Shown here piece by piece: positions 43,586-52,196 of a stretch of DNA of 64,000 nt. Location of the stretch: assembly GCF_003261635.1 (NCBI RefSeq), contig NZ_QFXK01000031.1:310001-374000 (forward strand). The letters run 5' to 3'. This DNA is from Kribbella monticola. Lineage in GTDB: Bacteria > Actinomycetota > Actinomycetes > Propionibacteriales > Kribbellaceae. The notes beneath the pieces were generated by a model. That model ran no database searches and was not told the origin of the DNA. It saw only the letters and a program-made list of their open reading frames with translations. The translations under genes were made by a program, and so were the position numbers. Position 1 is the first letter of the stretch. Every line of letters starts with the position of its first letter.

Positions 43586-43852
43586 TCAGTCGAGCCCGAG
43601 TCGAGCCCGTACTTCGGGTCTGCGCAACGGCGGCACGGTCTGTGGCGGCACCCGGCGCTCGGGCATCTCGGCGAGCAGTTCCTGGGTGATCCGGGCGACC
43701 TCGGCGGCGGCGCGCTCGATCGGGCCGCGCGTGGTCGCGCTCAGCGAGCCGACGCCGGTCACCTTGCGCACGTACTGCAGTGCGGCCGCGTAGACCTCGT
43801 CGGAGGTCGCCGCCGGCTCAAGTCCACGGAGAACGGTGATGTTTCTGCACAT
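43586..43852 (-). CDS. DUF2277 family protein
   Basis: 88 residues matching DUF2277: MCRNITVLRGLEPAATSDEVYAAALQYVRKVTG at the N-terminus and RVPPQTVPPLRRPE near the C-terminus. Unknown role; relatives are small, soluble and widespread. First gene of a leftward pair with the small membrane protein, and divergent from the TetR gene across only 76 bp with an operator-like palindrome. Confidence 0.82.
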   Translation of the reverse strand: MCRNITVLRGLEPAATSDEVYAAALQYVRKVTGVGSLSATTRGPIERAAAEVARITQELLAEMPERRVPPQTVPPLRRPEVRARLGLD

Positions 43853-43892
43853 GCTCCGACAGTACGTCCCGACGGGGACAATCTACGAGCTA

Positions 43893-43921
43893 TTGACAAT
43901 CCTAATGCCATTAGGTTTTCC
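43893..43921 (+). promoter_or_regulatory. TetR promoter with CCTAAT-GCC-ATTAGG palindrome
   Basis: Consensus -35 box TTGACA at 43893-43898. Palindrome CCTAAT (43901-43906) / ATTAGG (43910-43915) fills the spacer up to the -10 position near 43916. The AT-rich site between DUF2277 and the TetR gene is the likely self-operator. Confidence 0.65.
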
Positions 43922-43928
43922 TCAAGCC

Positions 43929-44573
43929 ATGTCAACAGCGCAGGAGCTCGACCGCCGCGGCCGCCGTCGTCAGCAGACGATCGACGAGATTCTCGACGTG
44001 GCGGTGGAGTTGATGCAGACCGAGGGCGTCGCCGCACTGAGCCTGTCCGCGGTCGCCCGCAAGGTCGGCATGCAGCCTCCCTCGCTCTACCAGTACTTCG
44101 CCTCCAAGATGGCGATCTACGACGCGCTCTTCCAGCGCGGCGCCGAGCAGGTTCGCGACGCGCAGCGCTCCGCTCGGGCGGCGGCCGGCACGACGGACCA
44201 GCTCGAGCTCGGCATGATCGGCGTCGCCGCGTTCGGCAAGTGGTGCATGGAGAACCAGGTGCTCAGCCAGTTGCTCTTCTGGCGCACCGTGCCCGGCTTC
44301 GAGCCGTCACCGGAAGCGTTCGCGCCTTCTCTGGACATGCTGAACGACCTGCGGCACTACCTGCAGGGAGCAGTGGACGCCGGCCAGCTCGACAGCGGCG
44401 CGGTGAGTGACGACGGGATCGCCTTGTTCACCTCGATGACGGCCGGCCTGTTGTCCCAACAGCTGGCGAACGAGCCCGACACGACGTACGAGGAAGGCCG
44501 GTTCACCCGGCTGATGCCCGTCGTCCTCGACATGTTCTACCAGCGGTACAAGCCAACCAGGGGGAAGAAATGA
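43929..44573 (+). CDS. TetR-family transcriptional regulator
   Basis: 214 residues with the TetR helix-turn-helix (IDEILDVAVELMQTEGVAALSLSAVARKVGMQPPSLYQYFASK) and a helical ligand domain including a WHG-like C-terminal region. ATG 43929 follows the operator-promoter directly. The stop overlaps the next ATG (ATGA), tying it to the mycothiol-dependent enzyme gene, its probable target. Confidence 0.88.
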   Translation: MSTAQELDRRGRRRQQTIDEILDVAVELMQTEGVAALSLSAVARKVGMQPPSLYQYFASKMAIYDALFQRGAEQVRDAQRSARAAAGTTDQLELGMIGVAAFGKWCMENQVLSQLLFWRTVPGFEPSPEAFAPSLDMLNDLRHYLQGAVDAGQLDSGAVSDDGIALFTSMTAGLLSQQLANEPDTTYEEGRFTRLMPVVLDMFYQRYKPTRGKK

Positions 44574-45373
44574 CCACCACCGTCCTGCACGCCAGGGAAA
44601 TTCACCGGGCAGACCGAGCGACCGCCCGCAAACATCGCGACGCCGAGATCGAGGCCTGGCGCGACCTGATGGAATCGCTCGACGAGGCCGACTGGCACCG
44701 CCGTACGGTCTGTACCGCGTGGGATGTCGCCGATGTCGTCGGGCACCTGTGCGGGCAGGCGGAGGACGTCAACCGGCCGTGGCTGTTCCCGCTCCGGGAC
44801 CGCCGGGCCAAGCGGGCCTACCCGGACGTCGTGCTGCTCGACGCGCACATGATGGTCCAGGCGGACGAACACCGCGGTACGCCGCCGGCCGAGTTACGCG
44901 AACGGTTCGCCAGGTTGTGGGGCAAGGCGACGCGGACGATCAGCCGCAATCCCGGACTGATCCGGCGCATGCCGGTGAAGGTGGAAGGCGTGCCAGGGTT
45001 CGAGAAACTCCACCTCGGCTACATCCAGGACATCCTGCTCGCTCGCGACCTGTGGATGCATCGCGACGACGTCTGCCAGGCCCTCGGACGGTCGTTCGAC
45101 GCAGGCCCCTACGCCGAGGAGCTGGTCGCTCAGGTCGTCCTCGACGTTCAGGACGGGCCGTTCTGGCAGGGCGTCCCGGTGGAGCTCGTGCTCACCGGGC
45201 AGGGCGGCGGCACCTACCGGCTGGGCGACGGGACCCCGATCGCCACCGTCCGGACCGACGCGGTCGGCTACATGCGCACCCTGTCGGGTCGCGACGACCA
45301 CCCGATCGTCGAACTGCTCGACGGCGATGAGACCGGCGCGAACGCAGTCGCCTCCTGCCGGATGCCCTTCTAG
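44570..45373 (+). CDS. Maleylpyruvate isomerase-like mycothiol-dependent enzyme (TIGR03083 type)
   Basis: 267 residues with the DinB-like four-helix bundle of MDMPI_N: TVCTAWDVADVVGHLCGQAEDV near residue 50 supplies the first His and LLARDLWMHRDDVCQALG near 165 the second set of metal ligands. A C-terminal SCP2-like small domain follows (about 195-267). Such proteins use mycothiol or another thiol for isomerase, S-transferase or detoxification reactions. Coupled to a TetR gene, consistent with inducible detoxification. Confidence 0.82.
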   Translation: MTTTVLHAREIHRADRATARKHRDAEIEAWRDLMESLDEADWHRRTVCTAWDVADVVGHLCGQAEDVNRPWLFPLRDRRAKRAYPDVVLLDAHMMVQADEHRGTPPAELRERFARLWGKATRTISRNPGLIRRMPVKVEGVPGFEKLHLGYIQDILLARDLWMHRDDVCQALGRSFDAGPYAEELVAQVVLDVQDGPFWQGVPVELVLTGQGGGTYRLGDGTPIATVRTDAVGYMRTLSGRDDHPIVELLDGDETGANAVASCRMPF

Positions 45374-45407
45374 CGTTCGCGATGCGTACGTAGTACGGGG
45401 AAATGGA

Positions 45408-45439
45408 GCAGCCCCTCGACCGGGAGATCGAAGGGCTGC
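45408..45439. terminator. Bidirectional hairpin terminator
   Basis: 12-bp arms 45408-45419 and 45428-45439 with one mismatch and an 8-nt loop, between the mycothiol enzyme gene and moeZ. Confidence 0.75.
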
Positions 45440-45452
45440 TGCAGAGCGGAGG

Positions 45453-46643
45453 TCAGTACGACGGTTGCGAGGGGTCGATCTGGTCGACCCACGCGACCAC
45501 GCCACCGCCTACGTGGACGGCGTCGGAGAAGCCGGCACCCTTGGCGATCGCCAGGACCTCGGCGGAGCGGACGCCGGACTTGCAGTGGAAGACCAACTGC
45601 TTGTCCTGCGGCAGCTTCTCCAGCGCCACACCGGTCTGGAAGTCGGCCTTCGGGATCAGCACCGAGCCGGGGATCCGGTTGATCTCGTACTCGTTCGGCT
45701 CGCGGACGTCGATCAGCACGAAGTCCTTCTCGCCGTTGTCCTTGAGCTTGATCCACTCGCTCAGCTGCTTCACCGAGATGGTCGAGCCGACGGCCGCGTC
45801 GGCCGCCTCCTCGGTCAGCGCGCCGCAGAAGCTCTCGTAGTCGATCAGCTCGGTGACGGTCGGGTTCTCACCGCAGATCGCGCAGTTCGGGTCCTTGCGG
45901 ACCTTCAGCGCACGCCAGTTCAGGTCGAGCGCCTCGTAGATGTTCAGCCGGCCGAGCGACGGGTCACCGATGCCGGTGAGCAGCTTGATCGCCTCGGTCA
46001 CCTGGGCCGCGCCGACCGACGCGCACAGTACGCCGAGCACGCCACCCTCGGCGCAGGACGGGACCATGCCGGGCGGCGGCGGCTCGGGGTACAGGCAGCG
46101 GTAGCAGGGGCCGTGCTCGGCCCAGAACACGCTGACCTGGCCGTCGAAGCGGAAGATCGAACCCCACACGTACGGCTTGCCGAGCAGCACCGCGGCGTCG
46201 TTCACCAGGTACCGGGTGGCGAAGTTGTCGGTGCCGTCGACGATCAGGTCGTACTGCTCGAAGATCTCGAACACATTGTCGTTGTCGAGGCGCACCTCGT
46301 GCAGCACGACATTGGTGTTCGGGTTGGTCTCCAGGATCGACTCACGCGCCGACTGGGCCTTGGACTTCCCGACGTCGGACTGGCCGTGGATGATCTGGCG
46401 CTGCAGGTTCGACTCGTCGACGGTGTCGAACTCGACGATGCCGAGCGTGCCGACACCAGCCGCGGCCAGGTACAGCAGCGCGGGGCTGCCCAGACCGCCG
46501 GCGCCGATCACCAGCACCTTGGCGTTCTTGAGCCGCTTCTGACCGGCCATCCCGACCTCGGGGATGATCAGGTGCCGCGAATACCGGCGGACCTCGTCGA
46601 TCGTCAGCTCGGCGGCCGGCTCGACCAGCGGTGGCAGTGACAC
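45453..46643 (-). CDS. moeZ: Adenylyltransferase/sulfurtransferase MoeZ
   Basis: 396-residue fusion of an E1-like MoeB/ThiF domain (about 12-265; nucleotide motif VIGAGGLGSP, zinc cysteines CYRC and CAIC) and a rhodanese domain (about 285-395) with active Cys in FHCKSGVRS. It adenylates and thiocarboxylates ubiquitin-like sulfur carriers for molybdopterin, cysteine and other sulfur pathways. Both active centres look intact. The molybdoenzyme at 7.6 kb would need this supply. Same gene neighbourhood as M. tuberculosis moeZ. Confidence 0.94.
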   Translation of the reverse strand: MSLPPLVEPAAELTIDEVRRYSRHLIIPEVGMAGQKRLKNAKVLVIGAGGLGSPALLYLAAAGVGTLGIVEFDTVDESNLQRQIIHGQSDVGKSKAQSARESILETNPNTNVVLHEVRLDNDNVFEIFEQYDLIVDGTDNFATRYLVNDAAVLLGKPYVWGSIFRFDGQVSVFWAEHGPCYRCLYPEPPPPGMVPSCAEGGVLGVLCASVGAAQVTEAIKLLTGIGDPSLGRLNIYEALDLNWRALKVRKDPNCAICGENPTVTELIDYESFCGALTEEAADAAVGSTISVKQLSEWIKLKDNGEKDFVLIDVREPNEYEINRIPGSVLIPKADFQTGVALEKLPQDKQLVFHCKSGVRSAEVLAIAKGAGFSDAVHVGGGVVAWVDQIDPSQPSY

Positions 46644-46977
46644 GGGTACTCCTCGTCAGCGGGAAACGTCGCGGTACGGCTTTCAACCAGCCGCACCTCC
46701 CCCATGTTCCCGCACCACTCCAGCCGACCAGCCGTAGGTCCGCATCCCGGGACACACATCTCGTACTGCGAACAGTCTGGCGGGGCCCGGCGGTCGGGTG
46801 CGGGTTGAGGAAGGCGAGGGGCCAGCAGCGACGCCCGGAGCGCGTGGCGCCCGCAGGCGCTCGGAGCGGGTGGCGCCCGCAGGCGCCCAGAGCGGGTGGC
46901 GCCCGCAGGCGCCCAGAGCGGGTGGCGCCCGCAGGCGCCCGGAGCGAGGTGCTCCGGGCGCCTGCGCGCTCCTACCG
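46644..46977. repeat. Intergenic region with four 26-bp tandem repeats
   Basis: 334 bp between moeZ and the end of the large secreted hydrolase gene. 46644-46830 shows only presumed moeZ promoter sequence. From 46838 to 46941 four 26-bp units follow (GAGCGGGTGGCGCCCGCAGG plus CGCCCA or close variants), each with an internal GC palindrome, running straight into the terminator at 46931-46965. Confidence 0.85.
46931..46965 (-). terminator. Terminator of the secreted hydrolase gene
   Basis: Perfect 15-bp arms 46931-46945 and 46951-46965 with a 5-nt loop, directly after the stop at 46978. The distal arm is built from the last 26-bp repeat. Confidence 0.85.
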
Positions 46978-49746
46978 TCAGTCGTCGTCGGTGATGGTGC
47001 CGGTGAGGGTGATGGGGAGTTTGATGGTCGCGCCGCTGGACTCGGTGAGGGTGACCGTGAAGGTCTCGGTCGGCTCCTTGAGTTTGTCGTCGAGGAGTTT
47101 GACCTCGATCTCACCGGTGGTCTGGCCCGGTTCGACGTAGCCGTCGATGTAGTCGTTCGGCTGCGGCTCGCTGCCGTCGTCGTTCGGGTTGCGGAAGTCC
47201 TTGCCGAGGACCGCCGTACCGCTCTTCATCGTGCCCGCGACGTAGACGAAGTTGTCGCTCGCCGCCGACAGCTTGATCGGGAACTTGATCGAGCCGGCGT
47301 TCTCCGCCGCCGTCGCCGGGCCGATCGTCATCGTCGGGGTCGGGTCGTCGTCGACCACCGTGCCGTACCCGAACGATGCCGCCAGCAACGCCTGCTTCGG
47401 CGCCGACAGCACCAGGCTGAACACCGCGTCGGCGCTGTCCCGGGTGTTTCCGGTGATCGCCACGGCCACCTTCTTGCGGGTCTGGCCCGGCTTGAAGACC
47501 AGGTGCTGAGCCACCGGGCTGACCGAGCTGCCGAGGTCGCCGTTCGTCTCGGCGTACACGCTGACCGGCACGATGCTCGGGCGCGACATCGTCACCCAGA
47601 AGTCGACGTTGCGGGTACCGCTGTCGCCTTCGGGGAGCTTGCCGATACTCGACGCCGACAACTGCGGCAGCCGCGACGGCGCCGACCAGCCGAGATCCGG
47701 CTTGGAGAACGCCAGATCGCTGACGAACACCGATCCGGAGGCGACCCGGTCGGTCCGCAACTCGACCACCCGGACGTCGCGCAGGTCGATCCCCTTCAGC
47801 AGGCTGACCGGGACCCGTACGGTCCGGAGCAGGTTCTTCGGCAGGCCGCTGTCGTTCGAGCCGGGCATCCGCACCAGCGCGTCACCAAGGCTGGAGGCCG
47901 GGATCGAGACCGCCTTACCCTTGCCGTCGACGACCCGGATGCTCAGGTCGGTCCTCGGCGCGCCGGCCGGATCGGGTGCCGCGCGGAACGAGAGCGCGGC
48001 GTACCGGCGTACGTCGCGCTGGGCCGCCGTCAGGTTGACCCGGACGACGCCGTTCTTCCCCGTCCAGGTCAGCTTGGTGACCGCGGTCGTCGGCGTCTTG
48101 GACGCGAGATACGCCTCGACCCAGTGCGGCGACTGCGAGCTGTCATCGTTCTTCACGCACTTGGGTGTCGCAACGGCAGCCCGACCCGCCGGCGCGTCCA
48201 CGCCTGCGCACACGGTCGCCTTGGCGCTTCCGATGACCGCCCCATAAGGCAGTGGCTGGTCGAAGTGGTTGAGATCCCGCCGACTTCCCGCCGGTGCCTG
48301 CGAGACAACCCGTACGACGGAGTTGCCGGCCGACGCGGCCCGGCTGTTCGAGCCGTCGAGCAACCCGAAGAACTGCTTCTCGTGACCCAGCTGAAGGCGG
48401 AAGAAACCGGCCACGTACGCCGTACCGACGGCCTGCTGCTGTTTCGGGGTCAACCGGCCCGCGTACTTCGCGCCACACGGTGACGTCTTGTCGTTGTCGT
48501 CGCCGTACCAGTCGTCGTTCGAGGGCGCCTCGGACTGGCCCGGGGTCCACTCGGTGTTGAAGAAGTTGTGGTTCGCGCCGAGCACCGTCACGGTCGAGCG
48601 CGGCGCAGTGTCGCCGGCAACGGAGTACCGGGTGTCGTCGTAGAACTTCTGGCCCTGCAGGTCGGAGACGTCGCCGTCGCAGTACGGCAGGATGACACTC
48701 ATCGCGACGCCGGGCACAGTGGCGCGGGCGAAGTCGGTCGGCGCCAGCGGCAGGACCGCGCGGACGCCGTACTTGCCGCCGCGATCCGCATTGAGCACGG
48801 CTGCGCGAGCGACGCCTTCGCCGCCTCGGGAGTGGCCCATCAGGCCGACGTTGTTCAGGTCGACCTTGCCGACGAACTTCGACCCGAACGGGCCGCCGCC
48901 GACGGTGGACCACTTCTTCCACAGGTCCAGGTGGTCGAGGATCAGCTCGGCACGCGCCTGCGCACCGGTGTCGACGACATCGCTGTCCCAGCCGTTGATG
49001 GCGTTCGCGCTGATCGAGACGACCTGGTAGCCGTTGCTCGCCAGCGCCTTGGCGGGACCGTCGTACCCCTTGTAGCTCGGGATCGGCTTCTCGCCCTTGG
49101 CACACGGCCACGGCTTCTCGGACGGCTCGGTCGCATCGCCGTAACAGACCTGGTGCCGTCCGTGCAGGAAGATCACCAGCGGACGAGCACCAGCCGCACC
49201 CTTTGGCGAGTAGACCTTGCCCCGTACTTCGGACTTGTGCCCCAGGCCGGGCAGGTAGACCGCCTCGTCACCCAGGTTGTACTCCGCGGTCTCGACCGCA
49301 TATTTGCCGAGCGCACCGGGATCGGCCGCCAGCAGCGGACCCTTCGGCGCCTTCAGCCAGTCGGCGTCGGTCGGTCCCGCCGCGGCCCGGCTGCGCTTGT
49401 TGTTCTGCGCATCAGTGGTCCCGTCGGTGGACCACACCAACCGGACGTCCTTCGCCTTCAGCAGCGCCCGATCGGAACTCACCACGGTGGCGGTTCGCTG
49501 ATCCGCGGACTGCTGGGCGACCCCCACCGCCTTTCCGTCGACGGCGATCAGCGGCAACGCGTCGCGCAACGGCGCCGGCGCGTCCAGCTTCAGTGTGATT
49601 TTGTAGCCCCCGGCAACTGGCGTGACTGTCCAGTTCTTGCCATCGGCAACGGGCGGTGGTGTTGCGGCCTGAGCCTGGGCGGCGGGTCCGAGCAGCGCGC
49701 CGCCGAGCAGCGCTACCGCAAGCCCCAGTCTTCCGAATACCCGCAC
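46978..49746 (-). CDS. Large secreted alpha/beta-hydrolase with Calx-beta domains
   Basis: 922-residue exported protein. Signal peptide about 1-28 (VALLGGALLGPAAQAQA). Hydrolase fold about 150-480 with VIFLHGRHQ and nucleophile Ser306 in GHSRGGEG; a jelly-roll-like beta region about 480-640; then two Calx-beta-like modules (about 650-760 and 785-922) rich in acidic Ca-binding loops, ending LTGTITDDD. GTG 49746 with AAAGGA upstream fits the signal peptide; the frame is open to 49902 but the extra part has no signal character. Probably an extracellular esterase, lipase or peptidase; substrate unknown. Confidence 0.83.
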   Translation of the reverse strand: MRVFGRLGLAVALLGGALLGPAAQAQAATPPPVADGKNWTVTPVAGGYKITLKLDAPAPLRDALPLIAVDGKAVGVAQQSADQRTATVVSSDRALLKAKDVRLVWSTDGTTDAQNNKRSRAAAGPTDADWLKAPKGPLLAADPGALGKYAVETAEYNLGDEAVYLPGLGHKSEVRGKVYSPKGAAGARPLVIFLHGRHQVCYGDATEPSEKPWPCAKGEKPIPSYKGYDGPAKALASNGYQVVSISANAINGWDSDVVDTGAQARAELILDHLDLWKKWSTVGGGPFGSKFVGKVDLNNVGLMGHSRGGEGVARAAVLNADRGGKYGVRAVLPLAPTDFARATVPGVAMSVILPYCDGDVSDLQGQKFYDDTRYSVAGDTAPRSTVTVLGANHNFFNTEWTPGQSEAPSNDDWYGDDNDKTSPCGAKYAGRLTPKQQQAVGTAYVAGFFRLQLGHEKQFFGLLDGSNSRAASAGNSVVRVVSQAPAGSRRDLNHFDQPLPYGAVIGSAKATVCAGVDAPAGRAAVATPKCVKNDDSSQSPHWVEAYLASKTPTTAVTKLTWTGKNGVVRVNLTAAQRDVRRYAALSFRAAPDPAGAPRTDLSIRVVDGKGKAVSIPASSLGDALVRMPGSNDSGLPKNLLRTVRVPVSLLKGIDLRDVRVVELRTDRVASGSVFVSDLAFSKPDLGWSAPSRLPQLSASSIGKLPEGDSGTRNVDFWVTMSRPSIVPVSVYAETNGDLGSSVSPVAQHLVFKPGQTRKKVAVAITGNTRDSADAVFSLVLSAPKQALLAASFGYGTVVDDDPTPTMTIGPATAAENAGSIKFPIKLSAASDNFVYVAGTMKSGTAVLGKDFRNPNDDGSEPQPNDYIDGYVEPGQTTGEIEVKLLDDKLKEPTETFTVTLTESSGATIKLPITLTGTITDDD

Positions 49747-49833
49747 AACGATCCTTTCGTCAGCAGACAGATCACTGCGACTGACTCCCGGAACACGCGG
49801 CGGGTTGTCGAATCCGGTGAACTCGACGCGAAG

Positions 49834-49885
49834 ATCATCCCCCGGGATGATTTCGGCCTCACAGTTGGCTACCTCAGGAGGTAGC
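49834..49885. promoter_or_regulatory. Two palindromes upstream of the secreted hydrolase gene
   Basis: ATCATCCC-CC-GGGATGAT at 49834-49851 and GCTACCTC-AG-GAGGTAGC at 49868-49885, both with perfect 8-bp arms. They lie about 90-140 bp before the start codon and may be operators or leader hairpins. Confidence 0.5.
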
Positions 49886-49988
49886 GGCTCCCCCACCGAC
49901 ACGTCCTGGTGTGTCAGTCCTCGCCGACGATGGTGCCCTGAACATCATTGCTCTTCCGTCCGGATTGGATCGCAGCTTCGTTGCAACC

Positions 49989-50939
49989 TCAGGCGATCAA
50001 CTGGCGGAACGCCTTTTCGACGAGTTCTGGATGCTCCATCTGGGCGACGTGACCGGACTGCGGCAGATAGAGCAGCCGGGCATTGGGGAACGCGCGCTGG
50101 GCCTTGGTCCGGATCCGGGCGTCGACGAGGCGATCCTTACCGCCGTAGATCAGCTGCACCGGGCAGTCGATCCGGGCCGCATCCGCCCACAACGAACGGC
50201 GCGGCGGCGCGAGGTACGACAGCAGGATGCTGCGAGCCCCGTCGAGGGTCGCCTGCGAACCCCACGGCTGATCGTCGCGGCGGCGCAACTCGTCCTCATA
50301 GACCCGCAGTACTTCGGGCGGCAGCGCGCGCGGGTCGCCGAAGACCATCGACAGCCCGACCTCGAGCCGCTTGTCGAACGGCATCCGCTTACTGCGATCC
50401 AGAACCGCCTTGCCCAGCCGGGGAGTCGCCAGCGCGGCGAACCAGACCGCGACGGCCGAGGCGCGAGGATGTGGCAGCGCCGGCGAGATGAGGGTCAACG
50501 ACGCGATCTGCTCCGGGCGCGAGGCCGCCAGAGCCACCGCCGCCGCGCCGCCCATCGAGTTCCCGAACAAGTGGACGGGCTGGTCGAACTCGGCGTCCAT
50601 CAATTGACCGAGCAGGTCCGCCTGCTGCCGGATCCCGCCGATGCCCGCCAGCGGTGGCGTCCGGCCGAAGCCCGGCAGGTCCGGCGCGATGCCGCGGACC
50701 GTGTCGTTCAGCAACAGCCCGAGTGCGGTCCAGTTCAGCGACGACCCGCCGAGCCCGTGCACGAACAAGGCCGGCGGCAGGTCCTTCGCCGCGTCCGGCA
50801 CCTCCCTGACCAGCAGGTCGACACCCGCGACCGGCACCGTGCGCGCCGGCCATTCCTGCGCCCCCAACGACACCGAAGTGCCGGTTACCGCCCCGTAACT
50901 TTCCACAAAGCCATGGTAAGACTCCTCGAGACTGGACAC
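49989..50939 (-). CDS. Alpha/beta-hydrolase, LipV-like
   Basis: 316-residue cytoplasmic hydrolase: oxyanion region FVHGLGGSSLNW (about 59-70), nucleophile Ser128 in GNSMGG, late Asp in GGKDRLVDAR and His in LPQSGHVAQME. No signal peptide. By sequence type and position next to the DNA-repair block it resembles the M. tuberculosis lipV gene. GTG 50939 is the start; only 8 bp separate it from the divergent LigD-type gene. Esterase or lipase activity is expected; substrate open. Confidence 0.82.
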   Translation of the reverse strand: MSSLEESYHGFVESYGAVTGTSVSLGAQEWPARTVPVAGVDLLVREVPDAAKDLPPALFVHGLGGSSLNWTALGLLLNDTVRGIAPDLPGFGRTPPLAGIGGIRQQADLLGQLMDAEFDQPVHLFGNSMGGAAAVALAASRPEQIASLTLISPALPHPRASAVAVWFAALATPRLGKAVLDRSKRMPFDKRLEVGLSMVFGDPRALPPEVLRVYEDELRRRDDQPWGSQATLDGARSILLSYLAPPRRSLWADAARIDCPVQLIYGGKDRLVDARIRTKAQRAFPNARLLYLPQSGHVAQMEHPELVEKAFRQLIA

Positions 50940-50947
50940 TGGGAGAC

Positions 50948-51874
50948 ATGGCAGCCGGACAGACGCAACTGACCACCGAGGTCGACGGGCAGACGATGAA
51001 GCTCACCAACCTCGGCAAGGTGCTCTATCCCCAGACGGGTTTCACCAAGGCCGAGGTGATCGACTACTACCTCCAAGTGGCGCCGCTGCTGCTGCCACAC
51101 CTGTCGGACCGGCCGCTGACCCGCAAGCGCTGGCCGGACGGAACCGGCGCGGCGTACTTCTTCGAGAAGAACGCACCACGCGGTACGCCGGACTGGGTCC
51201 ACACCGTGACGCTGCCGACCCCGGGGAGCTCCACCGGCCGCGACGAAGCCGAGTTCGTGGTCGCCAACGACGTACCGACCATCGTCTGGCTCGCGAATCT
51301 GGCCGCGCTCGAACTGCACGTGCCGCAGTGGCGCATCGCGCTGTCCGACGACGGCAAGACGCCGACAGCCGACCTCATCGTGTTCGACCTCGACCCGGGT
51401 CCCGGCGCGACCATCGTGGACTGCTGCGACGTCGCGCTGGCGCTGCGCGAACTACTGAACCACTTCGGCCTCGAAGGCTGGCCCAAAACGTCCGGAAACA
51501 AGGGGATGCACCTCTACGTACCGATCGAGCCGGCGACGTCACGCAGTACCAGCGCGTTCGCCAAACAACTCGCCGAGCAGTTGGCCGAGGCGTTGCCGGA
51601 GAACGTGACCGCGACGATGACGAAGGCGCTCCGGCCCGGCAAGGTGTTCATCGACTGGAGCCAGAACGCGGGCGCCAAGACCACGCTGGCGCCGTACTCG
51701 CTGCGCGGCGCCGAGGAGCCGCGCGTGTCGACCCCGATCGACTGGGACGAAGTGGCCGCGGCGACCACCGTCGAGGAACTCACGTTCCTGCCGCACGACG
51801 TACTGGCCCGGATCGAGGAGTACGGCGACGTGCTCGAAGGCCTGTACGACGATCCGCAGCCGCTACCGTCTTAA
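50948..51874 (+). CDS. Stand-alone LigD polymerase-domain protein (NHEJ primase-polymerase)
   Basis: 308-residue archaeo-eukaryotic primase-like polymerase. Marks: LTNLGKVLYPQTGFTKAEVIDYY at the N-terminus, catalytic Asp pair in VFDLDPGPGAT, GNKGMHLYVP (with the essential His) and third acidic residue region KVFIDWSQN. It lacks ligase and phosphoesterase domains, so it must work with a separate ligase; such PolDom proteins fill gaps at double-strand ends. GGGAGAC precedes ATG 50948. Confidence 0.88.
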   Translation: MAAGQTQLTTEVDGQTMKLTNLGKVLYPQTGFTKAEVIDYYLQVAPLLLPHLSDRPLTRKRWPDGTGAAYFFEKNAPRGTPDWVHTVTLPTPGSSTGRDEAEFVVANDVPTIVWLANLAALELHVPQWRIALSDDGKTPTADLIVFDLDPGPGATIVDCCDVALALRELLNHFGLEGWPKTSGNKGMHLYVPIEPATSRSTSAFAKQLAEQLAEALPENVTATMTKALRPGKVFIDWSQNAGAKTTLAPYSLRGAEEPRVSTPIDWDEVAAATTVEELTFLPHDVLARIEEYGDVLEGLYDDPQPLPS

Positions 51875-51924
51875 CCCGCGCGACTTGGGTACCGGTCCAC
51901 AACCGACACGAGAGGAGAGCTCCA

Positions 51925-52131
51925 ATGGTCAGCGATCCCGACGTACCGGACAGTGTCGTCGAGGTGCCTGCCGAGGCGCCCGAGGCCGATGTCCTCGAGC
52001 AATACCAGCCGTCAGCTGGTCTGGAAGAAGTCATCGACACCCACCCCGACCTGCCGGACGAGGCCGACCCGGCCGATGTCGACGAGCAGCGCCGAACCGT
52101 CGGTGAAGCGGACGACGACGACTACCGCTAG
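51925..52131 (+). CDS. Small acidic protein, unknown function
   Basis: 68 residues, about one third Asp and Glu, few basic residues, no Cys; likely disordered. ATG 51925 has AGGAGAG at good distance. It follows the LigD-type gene by 50 bp and may share its mRNA. Similar short acidic proteins are frequent in actinobacteria; I cannot name a family or function. Confidence 0.65.
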   Translation: MVSDPDVPDSVVEVPAEAPEADVLEQYQPSAGLEEVIDTHPDLPDEADPADVDEQRRTVGEADDDDYR

Positions 52132-52196
52132 GTAGGATTCCCTTCAACTACCGGGGGCCGCGCCGGCTGCCGGACCGCAAGACCGAAGGAGCCGAC

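Noticed and set aside
46838..46941. Possible CRISPR array
   Set aside because: The 26-bp units are contiguous without spacers and no cas gene is present.
45327..48483. Long plus-strand ORFs opposite moeZ and the secreted hydrolase
   Set aside because: Antisense shadows of two well-supported genes.
49747..49902. N-terminal extension of the secreted hydrolase to 49902
   Set aside because: It would bury the signal peptide 50 residues inside the protein.
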